Below are positions 36,760 through 45,148 of a DNA stretch of 64,000 nucleotides, piece after piece (position 1 is the first letter of the stretch; the number at the start of each line of letters is the position of its first letter). The notes below the pieces were generated by a model, which ran no database searches, was not told the DNA's origin, and saw nothing but the letters and a program-made list of their open reading frames with translations. Source of the stretch: Propionimicrobium sp. PCR01-08-3 (lineage in GTDB: Bacteria; Actinomycetota; Actinomycetes; Propionibacteriales; Propionibacteriaceae); the NCBI RefSeq assembly GCF_030286045.1, contig NZ_CP127390.1:372001-436000 (forward strand), in the 5' to 3' direction. The position numbers and the translations under genes are program-made.

Positions 36760-37704
36760 GTGACCAGTGAAATCGTGACCGAGATCTCGGACGGCGTGGG
36801 CACCATCGTGCTCAATCGTCCGAAGAGCATCAACGCGCTCACTTGGGCGATGGTCGGCGAGCTGTCGGATACCTTGCACGCCTGGGCCGATGACGACCGC
36901 GTCCGGCAGGTGAGTCTCGCGGGCGCGGGGGAGCGTGGTTTTTGTGCGGGTGCCGATGTGAAAGCGTTGCGCGAAGACGTCATCGCGGGACGAGAACAGC
37001 ACGCGCTGGACTTCTTGTACACCGAGTACGAACTCGAGCAATACATCGCCTACTACCCCAAACCGGTGACCTCCTACCTGGTCGGCGTGGCGATGGGTGC
37101 CGGGCTCGGCGTCGGCCTGCACAACACGAACAGCATCGGCGAGCCTGGCACCCGCTGGGCGATGCCCGAGGTCGCCATCGGACTGTGGCCCGACGTCGGC
37201 GTCTGCTATGAGCTCTCGCGGACCCCGGGACACACCGGCGAATACCTCGCGATGAGCGGCGAGACCACCGACGGCGAGTCGGCGCATTGGGCCGGGCTGC
37301 TGGTCGAATGCCGCGGCTGCACAGGTCCCGGCGCATCGCCGCTCGCCGGAGCCGCGCTGTGGATCGACGACTGCTTCAGCAAGCCGGACGCTCCGAGCAT
37401 CCTGGCCGCCCTGGAAGCTCATCCGAATCCGGACGCCCGGCAGGCCGCGAAAACGATCCGTTCGCGCAGCCCGCTGTCGGTGTGCATCGCGCTGCAGGCG
37501 GTGCGAGGCGCCCGCCAGATGCCCAACGTTGCACAGGTCTTCGACCAGGACCGCACCCTGGCCACCACCTTGATGGCCAACCCGGCAGACTTCGTCGAGG
37601 GAGTGCGCTCCAAGATGATCGACAAGGATGGTGCCCCCAAGTGGCGGCACGCCCGGGTCGAGGACGTCGACCCTGCGCTGGTCGCGGCCCGGTTCCAGGC
37701 CTGA
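36760..37704 (+). CDS. Enoyl-CoA hydratase/isomerase family protein, 3-hydroxyisobutyryl-CoA hydrolase-like
   Basis: The 314-residue crotonase-fold protein has the oxyanion-hole segments GAGERGFCAGADVKALREDV (around 48-67) and YLVGVAMGAGLGVGLHNTNSIGEPGTRWAMPEVAIGLWPDVGVCYELSRTPG (around 105-155). The MPEVAIGLWPDVG stretch resembles 3-hydroxyisobutyryl-CoA hydrolases, which act in valine breakdown, more than true enoyl-CoA hydratases. No other valine-degradation gene is nearby, so the assignment is tentative. The GTG start has AGAAGGA upstream and lies five bases after mptB. Confidence 0.78.
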   Translation: MTSEIVTEISDGVGTIVLNRPKSINALTWAMVGELSDTLHAWADDDRVRQVSLAGAGERGFCAGADVKALREDVIAGREQHALDFLYTEYELEQYIAYYPKPVTSYLVGVAMGAGLGVGLHNTNSIGEPGTRWAMPEVAIGLWPDVGVCYELSRTPGHTGEYLAMSGETTDGESAHWAGLLVECRGCTGPGASPLAGAALWIDDCFSKPDAPSILAALEAHPNPDARQAAKTIRSRSPLSVCIALQAVRGARQMPNVAQVFDQDRTLATTLMANPADFVEGVRSKMIDKDGAPKWRHARVEDVDPALVAARFQA

Positions 37705-37787
37705 AGCCAAGCGCCATCTCCATTGGCCGGCGATCCGTGCGCTGTCCGCGGTGACCAGGTAGCCGAGGCACACTCGACGCCGCGAAA

Positions 37788-37970
37788 GTGCTTGCCCTGT
37801 TTCAAGAGCTTTCTGATCGTCTCGCTGAAGCTGGTTTATCAGCACAGTTGTTTGTCGTGGGCGGTGCTGCGATGGCACTTGCTTATGATCCCAAGGGATT
37901 CCTGCCTGGAGACGACGAGAACCCTCACACCGTATTCGAGACATTCTCGACTCCGTGGTCTGGCAACTAG
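37788..37970 (+). pseudogene. Remnant of a DUF6036-like nucleotidyltransferase gene
   Basis: A 60-residue frame starts at GTG 37788. Its first part (FQELSDRLAEAGLSAQLFVVGGAAMALAYD) matches the start of DUF6036-type nucleotidyltransferases with the VGGAAMALAYD motif. The text then jumps to PKGFLPGDDENPHTVFE, which in full-length relatives lies some 40-60 residues further on, after the catalytic RxTxDVD region. I infer an internal deletion that removed the active site; the frame then ends early at TAG. The 303 bases between the flanking genes hold nothing else recognisable. The call rests on remembered family patterns. Confidence 0.55.
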
Positions 37971-38007
37971 CCGGACTATGACGGCATTGCCGGCTCGGTT
38001 GCTTCGT

Positions 38008-38913
38008 TCAGATCGCGTAGTCGATGACCACCGGGGCGTGGTCGCTGATCCTGGCCTCGTAGGACGATTCCCGGTCCGTGCCACCAGTGGTTGCGGATTT
38101 CGCAAGCTTCGGGGTGGCCAGTTGGTAGTCGATCCGCCAGCCGGTGTCATTGGTGAACGCCTGGCCGCGCCAGCTCCACCACGAGTAGGGCCCCTCCGCC
38201 TCCGGATACAGCCGCCGCATTACATCGACCATCGTCCGCGGCGAAACGATGGTGTCGAACCACTCCCGCTCCTCGGGCAGGAACCCGGCCGACTTCTGAT
38301 TGCTTCGCCAATTCCTCAGATCGTTGCGGGTGTGCGCGATGTTGAAATCGCCCATCACCAGGTACTCGCGGCCACGCATCGCAGCAGCCCTACGGGCGTG
38401 CTGCAGATGTTTCGCGAACCCGGCCAGAAAGACCATCTTGCGCTGGTATCTGATCTGCGCGGCCTCGCTCATCGGCGCATTGCCTGGCGCGTACGGAGTG
38501 TCCCCTTTGGGTATGTACACGCTGGCGACGGTGAGCGGAGCAGAGGCGAGATCGACCTCGATGTAGCGTCCCTCGGCCATGAACTCGCGCAGCTCACGCG
38601 CCAACGGATAGTCGTTGCCCAATTCGGCCGGCTCCGGCTGACTACCGGACGCCCAACACAACGCGTGGGAGCCCCAGGCGCGAACCGCCGACACCGGCTG
38701 TTTGGTGAGCAACGCCACACCGTTGCGTCCGGCCAACGTGCCCGGATCGTAGGCCACGTGATAGTCGCCGAAAATGCCCAGCGGCAACTGATCGGCCGAA
38801 CAGCGCACCTCCTGTAACGCCACGACATCGGGTGTCCGGGCATCGCGCCAGGTTGCGAAACCTCGCCGCTCAGCTGCCCGGATTCCGTTGACATTGTGTG
38901 TGGCGATGCGCAT
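38008..38913 (-). CDS. xthA: Exodeoxyribonuclease III
   Basis: The 301-residue enzyme is an AP endonuclease/3'-5' exonuclease of base excision repair. Motifs in order are MRIATHNVNGIRAA, VVALQEVRC with the metal-binding glutamate, SVYIPKG, MGDFNIAHTRNDLRNW with the D-x-N catalytic pair, GWRIDYQLATPKLA and ISDHAPVVIDYAI with the Asp-His of the active site. I start at ATG 38913, where the family begins, not four codons upstream at 38925. It stands alone, divergent from the tetR gene. Confidence 0.92.
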   Translation of the reverse strand: MRIATHNVNGIRAAERRGFATWRDARTPDVVALQEVRCSADQLPLGIFGDYHVAYDPGTLAGRNGVALLTKQPVSAVRAWGSHALCWASGSQPEPAELGNDYPLARELREFMAEGRYIEVDLASAPLTVASVYIPKGDTPYAPGNAPMSEAAQIRYQRKMVFLAGFAKHLQHARRAAAMRGREYLVMGDFNIAHTRNDLRNWRSNQKSAGFLPEEREWFDTIVSPRTMVDVMRRLYPEAEGPYSWWSWRGQAFTNDTGWRIDYQLATPKLAKSATTGGTDRESSYEARISDHAPVVIDYAI

Positions 38914-39021
38914 GAGGCCAACCATAGGAGATGCCTGCGATCTTTTCTGACTCGCCGCCAGGTTCCGGTATGAGGTTACGGGCTGTTCAGGCTTGGGAAG
39001 AGGCGGATCCTTCGCTATTAT

Positions 39022-39033
39022 CTGATCGATCAG
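39022..39033. promoter_or_regulatory. Candidate TetR operator
   Basis: A perfect 12-base palindrome, CTGATCGATCAG, lies 48 bases upstream of the tetR ATG in an AT-rich stretch that continues as TTAATTAATT. Its position and the GATC core fit self-regulation by the adjacent TetR protein. The promoter boxes around it are not clear enough to name. Confidence 0.5.
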
Positions 39034-39080
39034 TTAATTAATTTCTTATGTACTTGCCCCGCGAAAACAGGGAGGGGACG

Positions 39081-39668
39081 ATGGCCAGGACGATCGATCC
39101 GGAGAAGGTCGCCAAGAAGAAGGCGGAGATCGCCGAAGTCGCCGCAAGGCTCTTCGCGTCCCAGGGCTTCGAAAGCACCAGCGTCGCCCAGGTCGCGAAA
39201 GAGGTCGGCACCAGTCCCGCGAGCATCTTCTACTATTTTCCGGATAAGGCGTCCCTATTCCGTGCGCCCTTCGAGGCCGACCTGCCGGTGGCAGAGAAGC
39301 TCATTGAGCAGCATCGGAACACTACCGATCCACTCTCCTCGATCCTCGACGTGGTAACAGTGCTCGCAGCGGATGCCGCTTACCCGTACGCCCAGGGGAT
39401 GCTCGTCGAATCCTTACGCAGAATGGGACATGACCCGCACCTCATTGCGGTCTCTGAGAAGGTCGCGTCCACCCAACGACAGGGACTCGCCGAACTCATC
39501 GCCCGTGCGATCGAGGCGGGCCAGGTCGATCCCACGCTTGATCCCGATCAGAGCGCTGGCTGGCTGATGGCGATTGTCGACGCCTGCTACCTCAACACCC
39601 AACCCGGGCACGACCCGTCAGCACAGGTGCGGCGCACTGCGCTGGGCTATCTGAAGCCAGGTAACTGA
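39081..39668 (+). CDS. TetR-family transcriptional regulator
   Basis: The 195-residue protein starts with a TetR DNA-binding domain: AAEVAARLFASQGFESTSVAQVAKEVGTSPASIFYYFPDKASLFRAPFE (helix-turn-helix around 22-60). A helical ligand-binding domain follows. I start at ATG 39081, behind GGGAGGGG; an upstream in-frame ATG at 39048 lacks a site. A YqeB-like membrane protein gene follows 12 bases later and is a likely target. The effector is unknown. Confidence 0.9.
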   Translation: MARTIDPEKVAKKKAEIAEVAARLFASQGFESTSVAQVAKEVGTSPASIFYYFPDKASLFRAPFEADLPVAEKLIEQHRNTTDPLSSILDVVTVLAADAAYPYAQGMLVESLRRMGHDPHLIAVSEKVASTQRQGLAELIARAIEAGQVDPTLDPDQSAGWLMAIVDACYLNTQPGHDPSAQVRRTALGYLKPGN

Positions 39669-39680
39669 AAGGATCTGACC

Positions 39681-40379
39681 TTGTCCGATAGGAGTGCAAT
39701 CACCGTCGCTGTACCCGCGAAGTATCGACCGATTTTTACCACCACAGGGGCAGCCATCGGCCTGATTGCCGCGTTCGTCGTCGGCCCGGTTGTCGGCTGG
39801 CTGTTGGGCCTGATGGGGGATGCTCCCGGCCTGTTGCGCCTGGCTGCAGAGCTTCCGTTCGCGTGGGCCGTACCGGTCTTGCTGATCGTCGGTGCTATTG
39901 CGGGCTTCCTCATCTGTCAGTCCTGGATAGAGGACGCCGGCACGATCGAGGTCGCGGTCGAGGGGCTCACCGTACACACGAAGGACGTCGACCGATTCGT
40001 CTCCCGCGACCGGATCGTGCAGGTCGTGAGGTCCGGAAAGGAATTGGTGCTGCTGGACGACCGTGGCGAGATCTACCGCGGCGGTATCGAAGGGGAGCTG
40101 GTACCCGGACTACGGATGGCCTTGGAAGCCCACGGATATCCATCACTGATCGATGGTGATCCCTATGAAGGGACGTTCACCACATGGGTTGATGGGGACG
40201 GACGACTGACGGAGACCGTCGAGGAGCTGCTGCGTGACCGGCGCCGGGCACTGGCAGACAAGCGCCCGGGAGCTGCAGAAGCCGCGCAAGACAAGCTCCG
40301 CTCGTTGGGTGTGATGGTTCGCGACCGGGACGGACATCAGCAGTACCGCTTGGCCGACGAGTCGCCAGGGGTGTTGTAG
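39681..40379 (+). CDS. YqeB-like membrane protein
   Basis: The 232-residue protein has two hydrophobic helices in the first 80 residues (TTGAAIGLIAAFVVGPVVGW and FAWAVPVLLIVGAIAGFLIC). A beta-rich cytoplasmic domain follows (IEVAVEGLTVHTKDVDRFVSRDRIVQVVRSGKELVLLDDRG) like a PH-type domain, then a helical tail ending near LGVMVRDRDGHQQYRL. This order resembles actinobacterial YqeB-family proteins, whose function is unknown. The start is TTG at 39681 with AAGGA upstream. It lies 12 bases after tetR and is probably regulated by it. Confidence 0.68.
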   Translation: MSDRSAITVAVPAKYRPIFTTTGAAIGLIAAFVVGPVVGWLLGLMGDAPGLLRLAAELPFAWAVPVLLIVGAIAGFLICQSWIEDAGTIEVAVEGLTVHTKDVDRFVSRDRIVQVVRSGKELVLLDDRGEIYRGGIEGELVPGLRMALEAHGYPSLIDGDPYEGTFTTWVDGDGRLTETVEELLRDRRRALADKRPGAAEAAQDKLRSLGVMVRDRDGHQQYRLADESPGVL

Positions 40380-40495
40380 CCTGCGCATTTCGAGACGGGC
40401 CGAGGTGAGTGCGGTCAGAGTATATGTCGGCTTGTCACAGAGGTTGTGAGGGACGTTCGGGAAGTCCATACAGACCGGGCGCCTAAGCTCGATGA

Positions 40496-40957
40496 ATGAG
40501 CAAGAAGCGGACGCCGGCCGGCCGGCCCGATCCAGGTCATGGCACACATCTGAGTTTCCGCAGCAAGGCGGCCTGGATAGCGGTCATCTGCTGGTGGGCG
40601 GCCGTGCTGCTCGCGGTGGGCGGCTTGGCCTTGTTGAACAGCTGGCTGGCCGACGAATCGCGCGTCGGTGCCGGGCGTGCCGGTATCTGGCTGATCGGTT
40701 TCGCCGCAGCAGCCGCGCTGACCGGCACGATCGGCAGCATCGGCTCCGTGCTCCGAGACTCCGGACGCATCCGGATCGGTGCAATCTTCTTGCTGGCGTT
40801 GCCGGTCGTCGGGATCGTCGTCGCGCTGATCGCCGTGTCGTCCACCGTCTTGAACCCGACCGATCCACTGATGGTGATCTGGGCGATCGTCTCTGCGCTC
40901 CTGCTGTTTTTCGGGACGCTGCTGATCGTCATACCCGAGCATCTGGGTATTTTCTGA
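40496..40957 (+). CDS. Small four-helix membrane protein of unknown function
   Basis: The 153-residue protein has a basic N-terminus (MSKKRTPAGRPDPGHG) and four hydrophobic segments at about 25-48, 62-82, 90-112 and 120-148. I recognise no family motif. It starts with ATG at 40496 and is followed 42 bases later by the S4-domain gene. About 115 bases of upstream sequence could hold its promoter. Confidence 0.65.
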   Translation: MSKKRTPAGRPDPGHGTHLSFRSKAAWIAVICWWAAVLLAVGGLALLNSWLADESRVGAGRAGIWLIGFAAAAALTGTIGSIGSVLRDSGRIRIGAIFLLALPVVGIVVALIAVSSTVLNPTDPLMVIWAIVSALLLFFGTLLIVIPEHLGIF

Positions 40958-40999
40958 GCCGGGTTGAATCCCCACCGGCGAGCGACAAGGATTCAGGCT

Positions 41000-41221
41000 A
41001 TGAGCATCGAAACCGTTGAGGTCGGTGGCACCATCCGGCTCGGGCAGTTCCTCAAGTACGCGGGAATCGCCGATTCCGGGGCGCACGCTCGCGAACTGAT
41101 CGAGGCGGGTGACGTCGAGGTCGACGGCGAACCCGAGACCCGCCGCGGACGTCAATTGCACGGCGGCGAAGTGGTTACCGTGATCACCGACGCTTTCGAG
41201 ACCGCAGTGCGGGTGGCCTGA
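41000..41221 (+). CDS. S4-domain RNA-binding protein
   Basis: The 73-residue protein is essentially one S4 domain: TIRLGQFLKYAGIADSGAHARELIEAGDVEVDGEPETRRGRQLHGGEVVTV. It resembles YaaA/RlbA-type small S4 proteins that bind structured RNA such as rRNA or tRNA. I start at ATG 41000 (MSIETVEVGG), preceded by AAGGA; the frame is open twelve codons further upstream. The UbiB-family gene starts 15 bases downstream. Confidence 0.85.
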   Translation: MSIETVEVGGTIRLGQFLKYAGIADSGAHARELIEAGDVEVDGEPETRRGRQLHGGEVVTVITDAFETAVRVA

Positions 41222-41236
41222 GCCGGGGAGTCACGA

Positions 41237-43204
41237 ATGAGCTTCTGGGAGATCCTCGGCCAAGGCGCCGCCGCGATCTACAGCCTGATCACTCTCGCGA
41301 TCGTCACCGTCCTGGTGGCGCGCACCAGCAAACGGGTGCTCGGCATTCAGGTCTCGGCCTTTCGCGCACTGATCGTTGTCATCGGCCTGTTCTCGATACT
41401 CGGGCCGTTGGCCGTCTACTTCGGCGACGACACGCAGTTCGACGACACGAGCACCGCAGGCGTCATCTCGGTCACGGTGTTGTTGATCGCCCTCGCCCTG
41501 GGTGCCTTCGCGATCGGCATGCTGGTGCTGATGGTGCTGGAGATCATCATCCCGACCGGCTCGACTCCCCCTTTGCGAGTGCTGCTGACCGGCTGGCGGG
41601 CTCGGTTCAGACGAACCGGACGCTACCTGCAGATCATGGCTATTCTGTTCCGCCGGGGCCTGACCGCCCCGCTTCGCGGCGTGCTGAACGTCGGGCCGAG
41701 CACCGCCGAGTCGGTCAGACTGGCCATGCAGGACGCCGGCGTCACCTTCGTCAAGCTGGGCCAGCTTTTGTCGACCCGAAGCGATCTGCTGCCACCGGAG
41801 TTCATCACCGAGCTGTCCAAACTGACCAGTCAGGTTGAGGCGCAGCCCTACTCGCGCGTCCAGAAGGCGCTGACCGCCGAACTCGGCGACAACCTCGGCA
41901 GGCTCGAGGTCGATCCCGAGCCGCTTGCCTCGGCGTCGCTGGCCCAAGTGCACGCGGCGGTGCTGGACGAAGACACACAGGTGGTCGTCAAGGTACAGCG
42001 GACCAATGCGCGCGAGCAGGTGGCGATCGACCTGCAGATCCTCAGACGCCTGGCCCGCCGGCTCGCGCGCAACGCCGACTGGGCGCGCAAGCTCGGGGTG
42101 GACGACATCGTCGGCGGTTTCGCCGACTCGGTGCGCGACGAACTCGATTTCACGATCGAAGTGAACAACATGGATACCTTGCGTCCGGCATTGGTGGCCG
42201 GGGGAGTGCGGGTGCCCGAGGTCTATCACGAGCTAAGCGACGACCGGCTGATCGTGATGGACCGCTTCGACGGAACGCCGGTGGCGCGAGCCGGCGAGTT
42301 GCTTTCGGCCATGCCCCAGCCGACTCGCGAACGGGCGGCCACGGTGTTGTTGAAGGCGGTCCTGGGGCAGATTCTCGACCAGGGTGTCTTCCACGCCGAC
42401 CTGCATGCCGGCAACGTGCTGGTCTGGCCCGATGGTGCGGTCGGCCTGCTCGACTACGGCTCGGTGGGCCGGTTGGACGCCACCGCCCGGCGCAACCTGG
42501 GTCTGCTGCTCTGGTCGGTCGACGCGGATGATCCGGCGCTCGCCACCGACTCGGTGCTCGAACTGCTCGACCACGACGGTCAACTCGATGAGCACGATCT
42601 GCAGCGCCGACTGGGCGCCATCATCACCCAGGTGCGGGCCGGGGCGACCGGCAGCACGATGGCCTTCTTCACTCAGCTGCTGCGGCTGGTGATGGATAAA
42701 GGGATGAGCGTGCCGGGCAATATCGCCTTGGCCATGCGTTCGCTGGGTGCCTTGGAGGGGACGCTCAAGCTCATCAACCCCGCGCTCGACCTGATTGCGA
42801 CCGGACGAGACCAGGCACGTTCGGTGATCGGGGACATCACGCCGGAGGGCGCGAAGAAACAGATCGCCAACCAGGCGATCCGGCTGGTGCCGCTGGTCAG
42901 CCATCTGCCGAGGAGAATCAATCGCATCACCGAAGATCTGTCGACCGGACGCTTCACCAGCCATGTTCGGGTGGTCTCGCATCCGGACGATCAGGCGTTC
43001 CTGACCGGACTGGCGAACCAGGTGGTGGTCGCGGTGCTGGCCGGGTTCGCGGTGATCGGCGCGATCTTGCTGGTGACCGCCGATGGGGGCCCGACGATCG
43101 AGGGAACCTACCGGCTCTTCGACATCCTCGGATTCCTGCTCGGGTTCGCCGGTTTCATCCTGGCGCTGAGGTCGGTCGCCATGGTCTTCGGACGCCGGAC
43201 CTGA
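41237..43204 (+). CDS. UbiB/ABC1 (AarF) family atypical kinase
   Basis: The 655-residue protein has the UbiB signature. The KxGQ motif is K173LGQ in FVKLGQLLSTRSDLLPPEFITELSKL, the alanine-rich loop is ASASLAQVHAAV, the catalytic HADLHAGN begins at His386 and the metal-binding D406YG stands in place of DFG. Three hydrophobic segments precede the kinase domain and two follow it (about 595-640), so it is membrane-bound. In proteobacteria the family supports ubiquinone synthesis. Here, with a menaquinone pathway nearby, the role is probably in isoprenoid-lipid handling, but this is inference. ATG start with GGGGAG upstream. Confidence 0.88.
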   Translation: MSFWEILGQGAAAIYSLITLAIVTVLVARTSKRVLGIQVSAFRALIVVIGLFSILGPLAVYFGDDTQFDDTSTAGVISVTVLLIALALGAFAIGMLVLMVLEIIIPTGSTPPLRVLLTGWRARFRRTGRYLQIMAILFRRGLTAPLRGVLNVGPSTAESVRLAMQDAGVTFVKLGQLLSTRSDLLPPEFITELSKLTSQVEAQPYSRVQKALTAELGDNLGRLEVDPEPLASASLAQVHAAVLDEDTQVVVKVQRTNAREQVAIDLQILRRLARRLARNADWARKLGVDDIVGGFADSVRDELDFTIEVNNMDTLRPALVAGGVRVPEVYHELSDDRLIVMDRFDGTPVARAGELLSAMPQPTRERAATVLLKAVLGQILDQGVFHADLHAGNVLVWPDGAVGLLDYGSVGRLDATARRNLGLLLWSVDADDPALATDSVLELLDHDGQLDEHDLQRRLGAIITQVRAGATGSTMAFFTQLLRLVMDKGMSVPGNIALAMRSLGALEGTLKLINPALDLIATGRDQARSVIGDITPEGAKKQIANQAIRLVPLVSHLPRRINRITEDLSTGRFTSHVRVVSHPDDQAFLTGLANQVVVAVLAGFAVIGAILLVTADGGPTIEGTYRLFDILGFLLGFAGFILALRSVAMVFGRRT

Positions 43205-43311
43205 GCGTCGGCTTGTGTATGAATGCACAAAGCTCTTCTCGGGCGTCGGCAAATGATGCGGGGGCTGCGGCATGCTGATGTCGTCCGTTGGCGCGAGATC
43301 GGAGGAGCATC

Positions 43312-44124
43312 ATGGCCGCATCGTCGCCGAATCCCATAAGCGAAGTCCTGATCGCCTGGGCCGGTATCAAGGACGACGCAAGCCGTACCTTTGCGTCCGG
43401 TGACCTCGCCGGTGCCGAGCGGGAGCTGCGGGGCGCCATTGCGATACTCGCGAGCGCAGCACCCTCGGCCCAGGCCTCGACCTTCTCGGATGGCGATGAC
43501 GGTATCCGGCTGCGTCTGGGAGGCGTTGACGGCTCCATGTGGCGGAAGTATCTGGCCCTCGCCGACGCGATGCGGCTGCTGATAAACGCCAAGATCCACC
43601 GGATGGTGGCCGAGCCGGCGTTCGCCAACATCAAGAACCTTGAGGCGATCGACCAGCTGTGGGAACGCGCCAAACTGTCCAGGCAGCTGGGGCAGGCAAG
43701 TTTCCGCGATCCGCCGGCACCGAGCTACGAACTCGCCGCCGCGCGCACCGAGGCGAACCTCCTCCTCTGGCGTCATCAGCTCGCGGGCGGCCACACTCAT
43801 CTTGAGGTGGGATCAAATCACGTTCGGCATTTTGAGGTGCTGCTGGATCAAGCCCAGCGTCCGGAGACCGCGGCCGATTACGTTCGGCAGGCGCGAATCC
43901 GGATCGATACCTGTCACCGGCTCCTCGAGCAGTCGCAGCACATCGCGCCCGACGTCGTCCGTAGTGAGTCAGCGATGTTGAGCGATACCGAATACGTCTG
44001 GGCGGTGCTGGACGCCAGGGACGAGGTCACCGGTGAGCTTTATGCAAACCGCTCCCGGCAAGCCACCTTGATTGCCGCGCAGTACCAGAAGATAGCCAAT
44101 TCGCGCCCGCCTGAAGTGGGCTAG
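43312..44124 (+). CDS. Hypothetical helical protein
   Basis: The 270-residue protein is soluble and mostly alpha-helical. It has no signal peptide, membrane segment or motif I recognise. Segments such as [28 protein letters not shown] and [18 protein letters not shown] suggest helical hairpins like those of TPR-type repeats, without a clear repeat unit. The ATG at 43312 has GGAGGAG with good spacing, which supports it as a real gene. Its TAG shares four bases (CTAG) with the stop of the convergent yajQ gene. Confidence 0.7.
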   Translation: MAASSPNPISEVLIAWAGIKDDASRTFASGDLAGAERELRGAIAILASAAPSAQASTFSDGDDGIRLRLGGVDGSMWRKYLALADAMRLLINAKIHRMVAEPAFANIKNLEAIDQLWERAKLSRQLGQASFRDPPAPSYELAAARTEANLLLWRHQLAGGHTHLEVGSNHVRHFEVLLDQAQRPETAADYVRQARIRIDTCHRLLEQSQHIAPDVVRSESAMLSDTEYVWAVLDARDEVTGELYANRSRQATLIAAQYQKIANSRPPEVG

Positions 44125-44612
44125 CGATAGTTCACGAACTGGATGGCGAAGTCGTAGTCGGCGTCCTTGATGAGCTGCTGCACCTGCTGCAGGGCATCGC
44201 GGGATTTGGAACTCACCCGGAGTTCGTCGCCTTGGATCTGCGCCTTCACGCCCTTGGGGCCCTCATCGCGGATCAGTTTCGAGATCTTCTTCGCGTTGTC
44301 CTGGGAGATGCCGTTCTGCATGTCGGCAGTCATGTGCCACAGCTTGCCTGATAGCTTCGGGTCGCTCGCCTGAACCGACTTGAGGTCGACCTTGCGGCGC
44401 ACCAGCTTCGACTGGAAGACATCCCAGATCGCCTTGACCCGCTCCTCGCCGCTGGCCTGCATCGCGATCTGATCGCCCGACCATTCGATCGCGGCGTCGG
44501 TGCCCTTGAAGTCGAAACGCTGCCGCACCTCACGGGCGGCCTGATTGAGCGCATTGTCGACCTCCTGCCGGTCGACCTTGGAGACGATGTCGAAAGAACT
44601 GTCCGCAGCCAT
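44121..44612 (-). CDS. YajQ-family nucleotide-binding protein
   Basis: The 163-residue protein matches the whole YajQ family: [33 protein letters not shown] at the start, [11 protein letters not shown] in the middle and [63 protein letters not shown] at the end. Members bind nucleotides; some bind cyclic di-GMP or tRNA. The partner in this organism is unknown. The ATG is at 44612. The stop overlaps that of the convergent hypothetical gene. Confidence 0.93.
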   Translation of the reverse strand: MAADSSFDIVSKVDRQEVDNALNQAAREVRQRFDFKGTDAAIEWSGDQIAMQASGEERVKAIWDVFQSKLVRRKVDLKSVQASDPKLSGKLWHMTADMQNGISQDNAKKISKLIRDEGPKGVKAQIQGDELRVSSKSRDALQQVQQLIKDADYDFAIQFVNYR

Positions 44613-44788
44613 GGGGCAACCTTAATCCATTACGACGCCTGCGGGACCGCCAGTGACCAATCACCTCGGCATCCATGGCCACGCGAGCGGTGCCCCAATT
44701 GCCCGGCGTCATCTACGAGCTCTCGGGCGGGTCTCCTCTACCTGTCTCATGGACGGGATTCGCGAACCAGTACGAGCCGATCCCGGTT

Positions 44789-44817
44789 ATGACATCTCTC
44801 GGGGCGTCTGCTATCGT
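44789..44817 (+). promoter_or_regulatory. Promoter of tRNA-Tyr
   Basis: ATGACA (44789-44794) and TATCGT (44812-44817) are 17 bases apart and match -35 and -10 consensus well. Transcription would start near 44824, about 17 bases before the mature tRNA. Confidence 0.6.
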
Positions 44818-44840
44818 CTTTTCTCGCTGGTTAGCAATAC

Positions 44841-44925
44841 GGCAGCTTGCCCGAGCGGCCAAAGGGAGCGGTCTGTAAAACCGTCGGCTTCGCCTACGAT
44901 GGTTCGAATCCATCAGCTGCCACCA
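44841..44925 (+). tRNA. tRNA-Tyr (GTA)
   Basis: The 85-base gene folds as a tRNA with a long variable arm, as expected for bacterial tRNA-Tyr. Acceptor GGCAGCT pairs with AGCTGCC, the anticodon GTA is at 44875-44877, and the T-loop is TTCGAAT. The 3' CCA is encoded (44923-44925), unlike the three other tRNA genes in the window. A tandem hairpin repeat starts 45 bases downstream. Confidence 0.95.
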
Positions 44926-44969
44926 GTATCGAAGGTCTCCTGATCCGTCTGGCTCAGGAGACCTTTTCG

Positions 44970-45148
44970 CTCGGCTCAGTCGGTGTGTTTCGCGCTTCGC
45001 GCGTCAACACTTTCAATCGCCTCGGAAGTTGCGAGCAAGCTCGCACTCCACTCGGCTCAATCAGTGTGTTTCTCGCTTCGCTCGGCAACACCTTCCATCG
45101 GCTCGGAAACGTGAGCAAGCTCCCGTTTCCCTCGCCTCAGTCGGTGTA
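44970..45148. repeat. 80-81 base tandem repeat, 2.2 copies, with conserved hairpins
   Basis: Unit 1 is 44970-45050, unit 2 is 45051-45130, and a partial third runs from 45131 to about 45148 into the end of psuG. Each unit starts CTCGGCTCA (CTCGCCTCA in the third). Each full unit carries a hairpin near its end built on GAGCAAGCTC. The outer stem differs between units, TTGCGAG/CTCGCA in unit 1 and GGAAACG/CGTTTCC in unit 2, yet pairs in both. It lies between tRNA-Tyr and the convergent psuG gene. Confidence 0.85.

Noticed and set aside
44970-45148. CRISPR array
   Set aside because: There are only two full units, the units are about 80 bases, and there are no constant-repeat/unique-spacer blocks and no cas genes.
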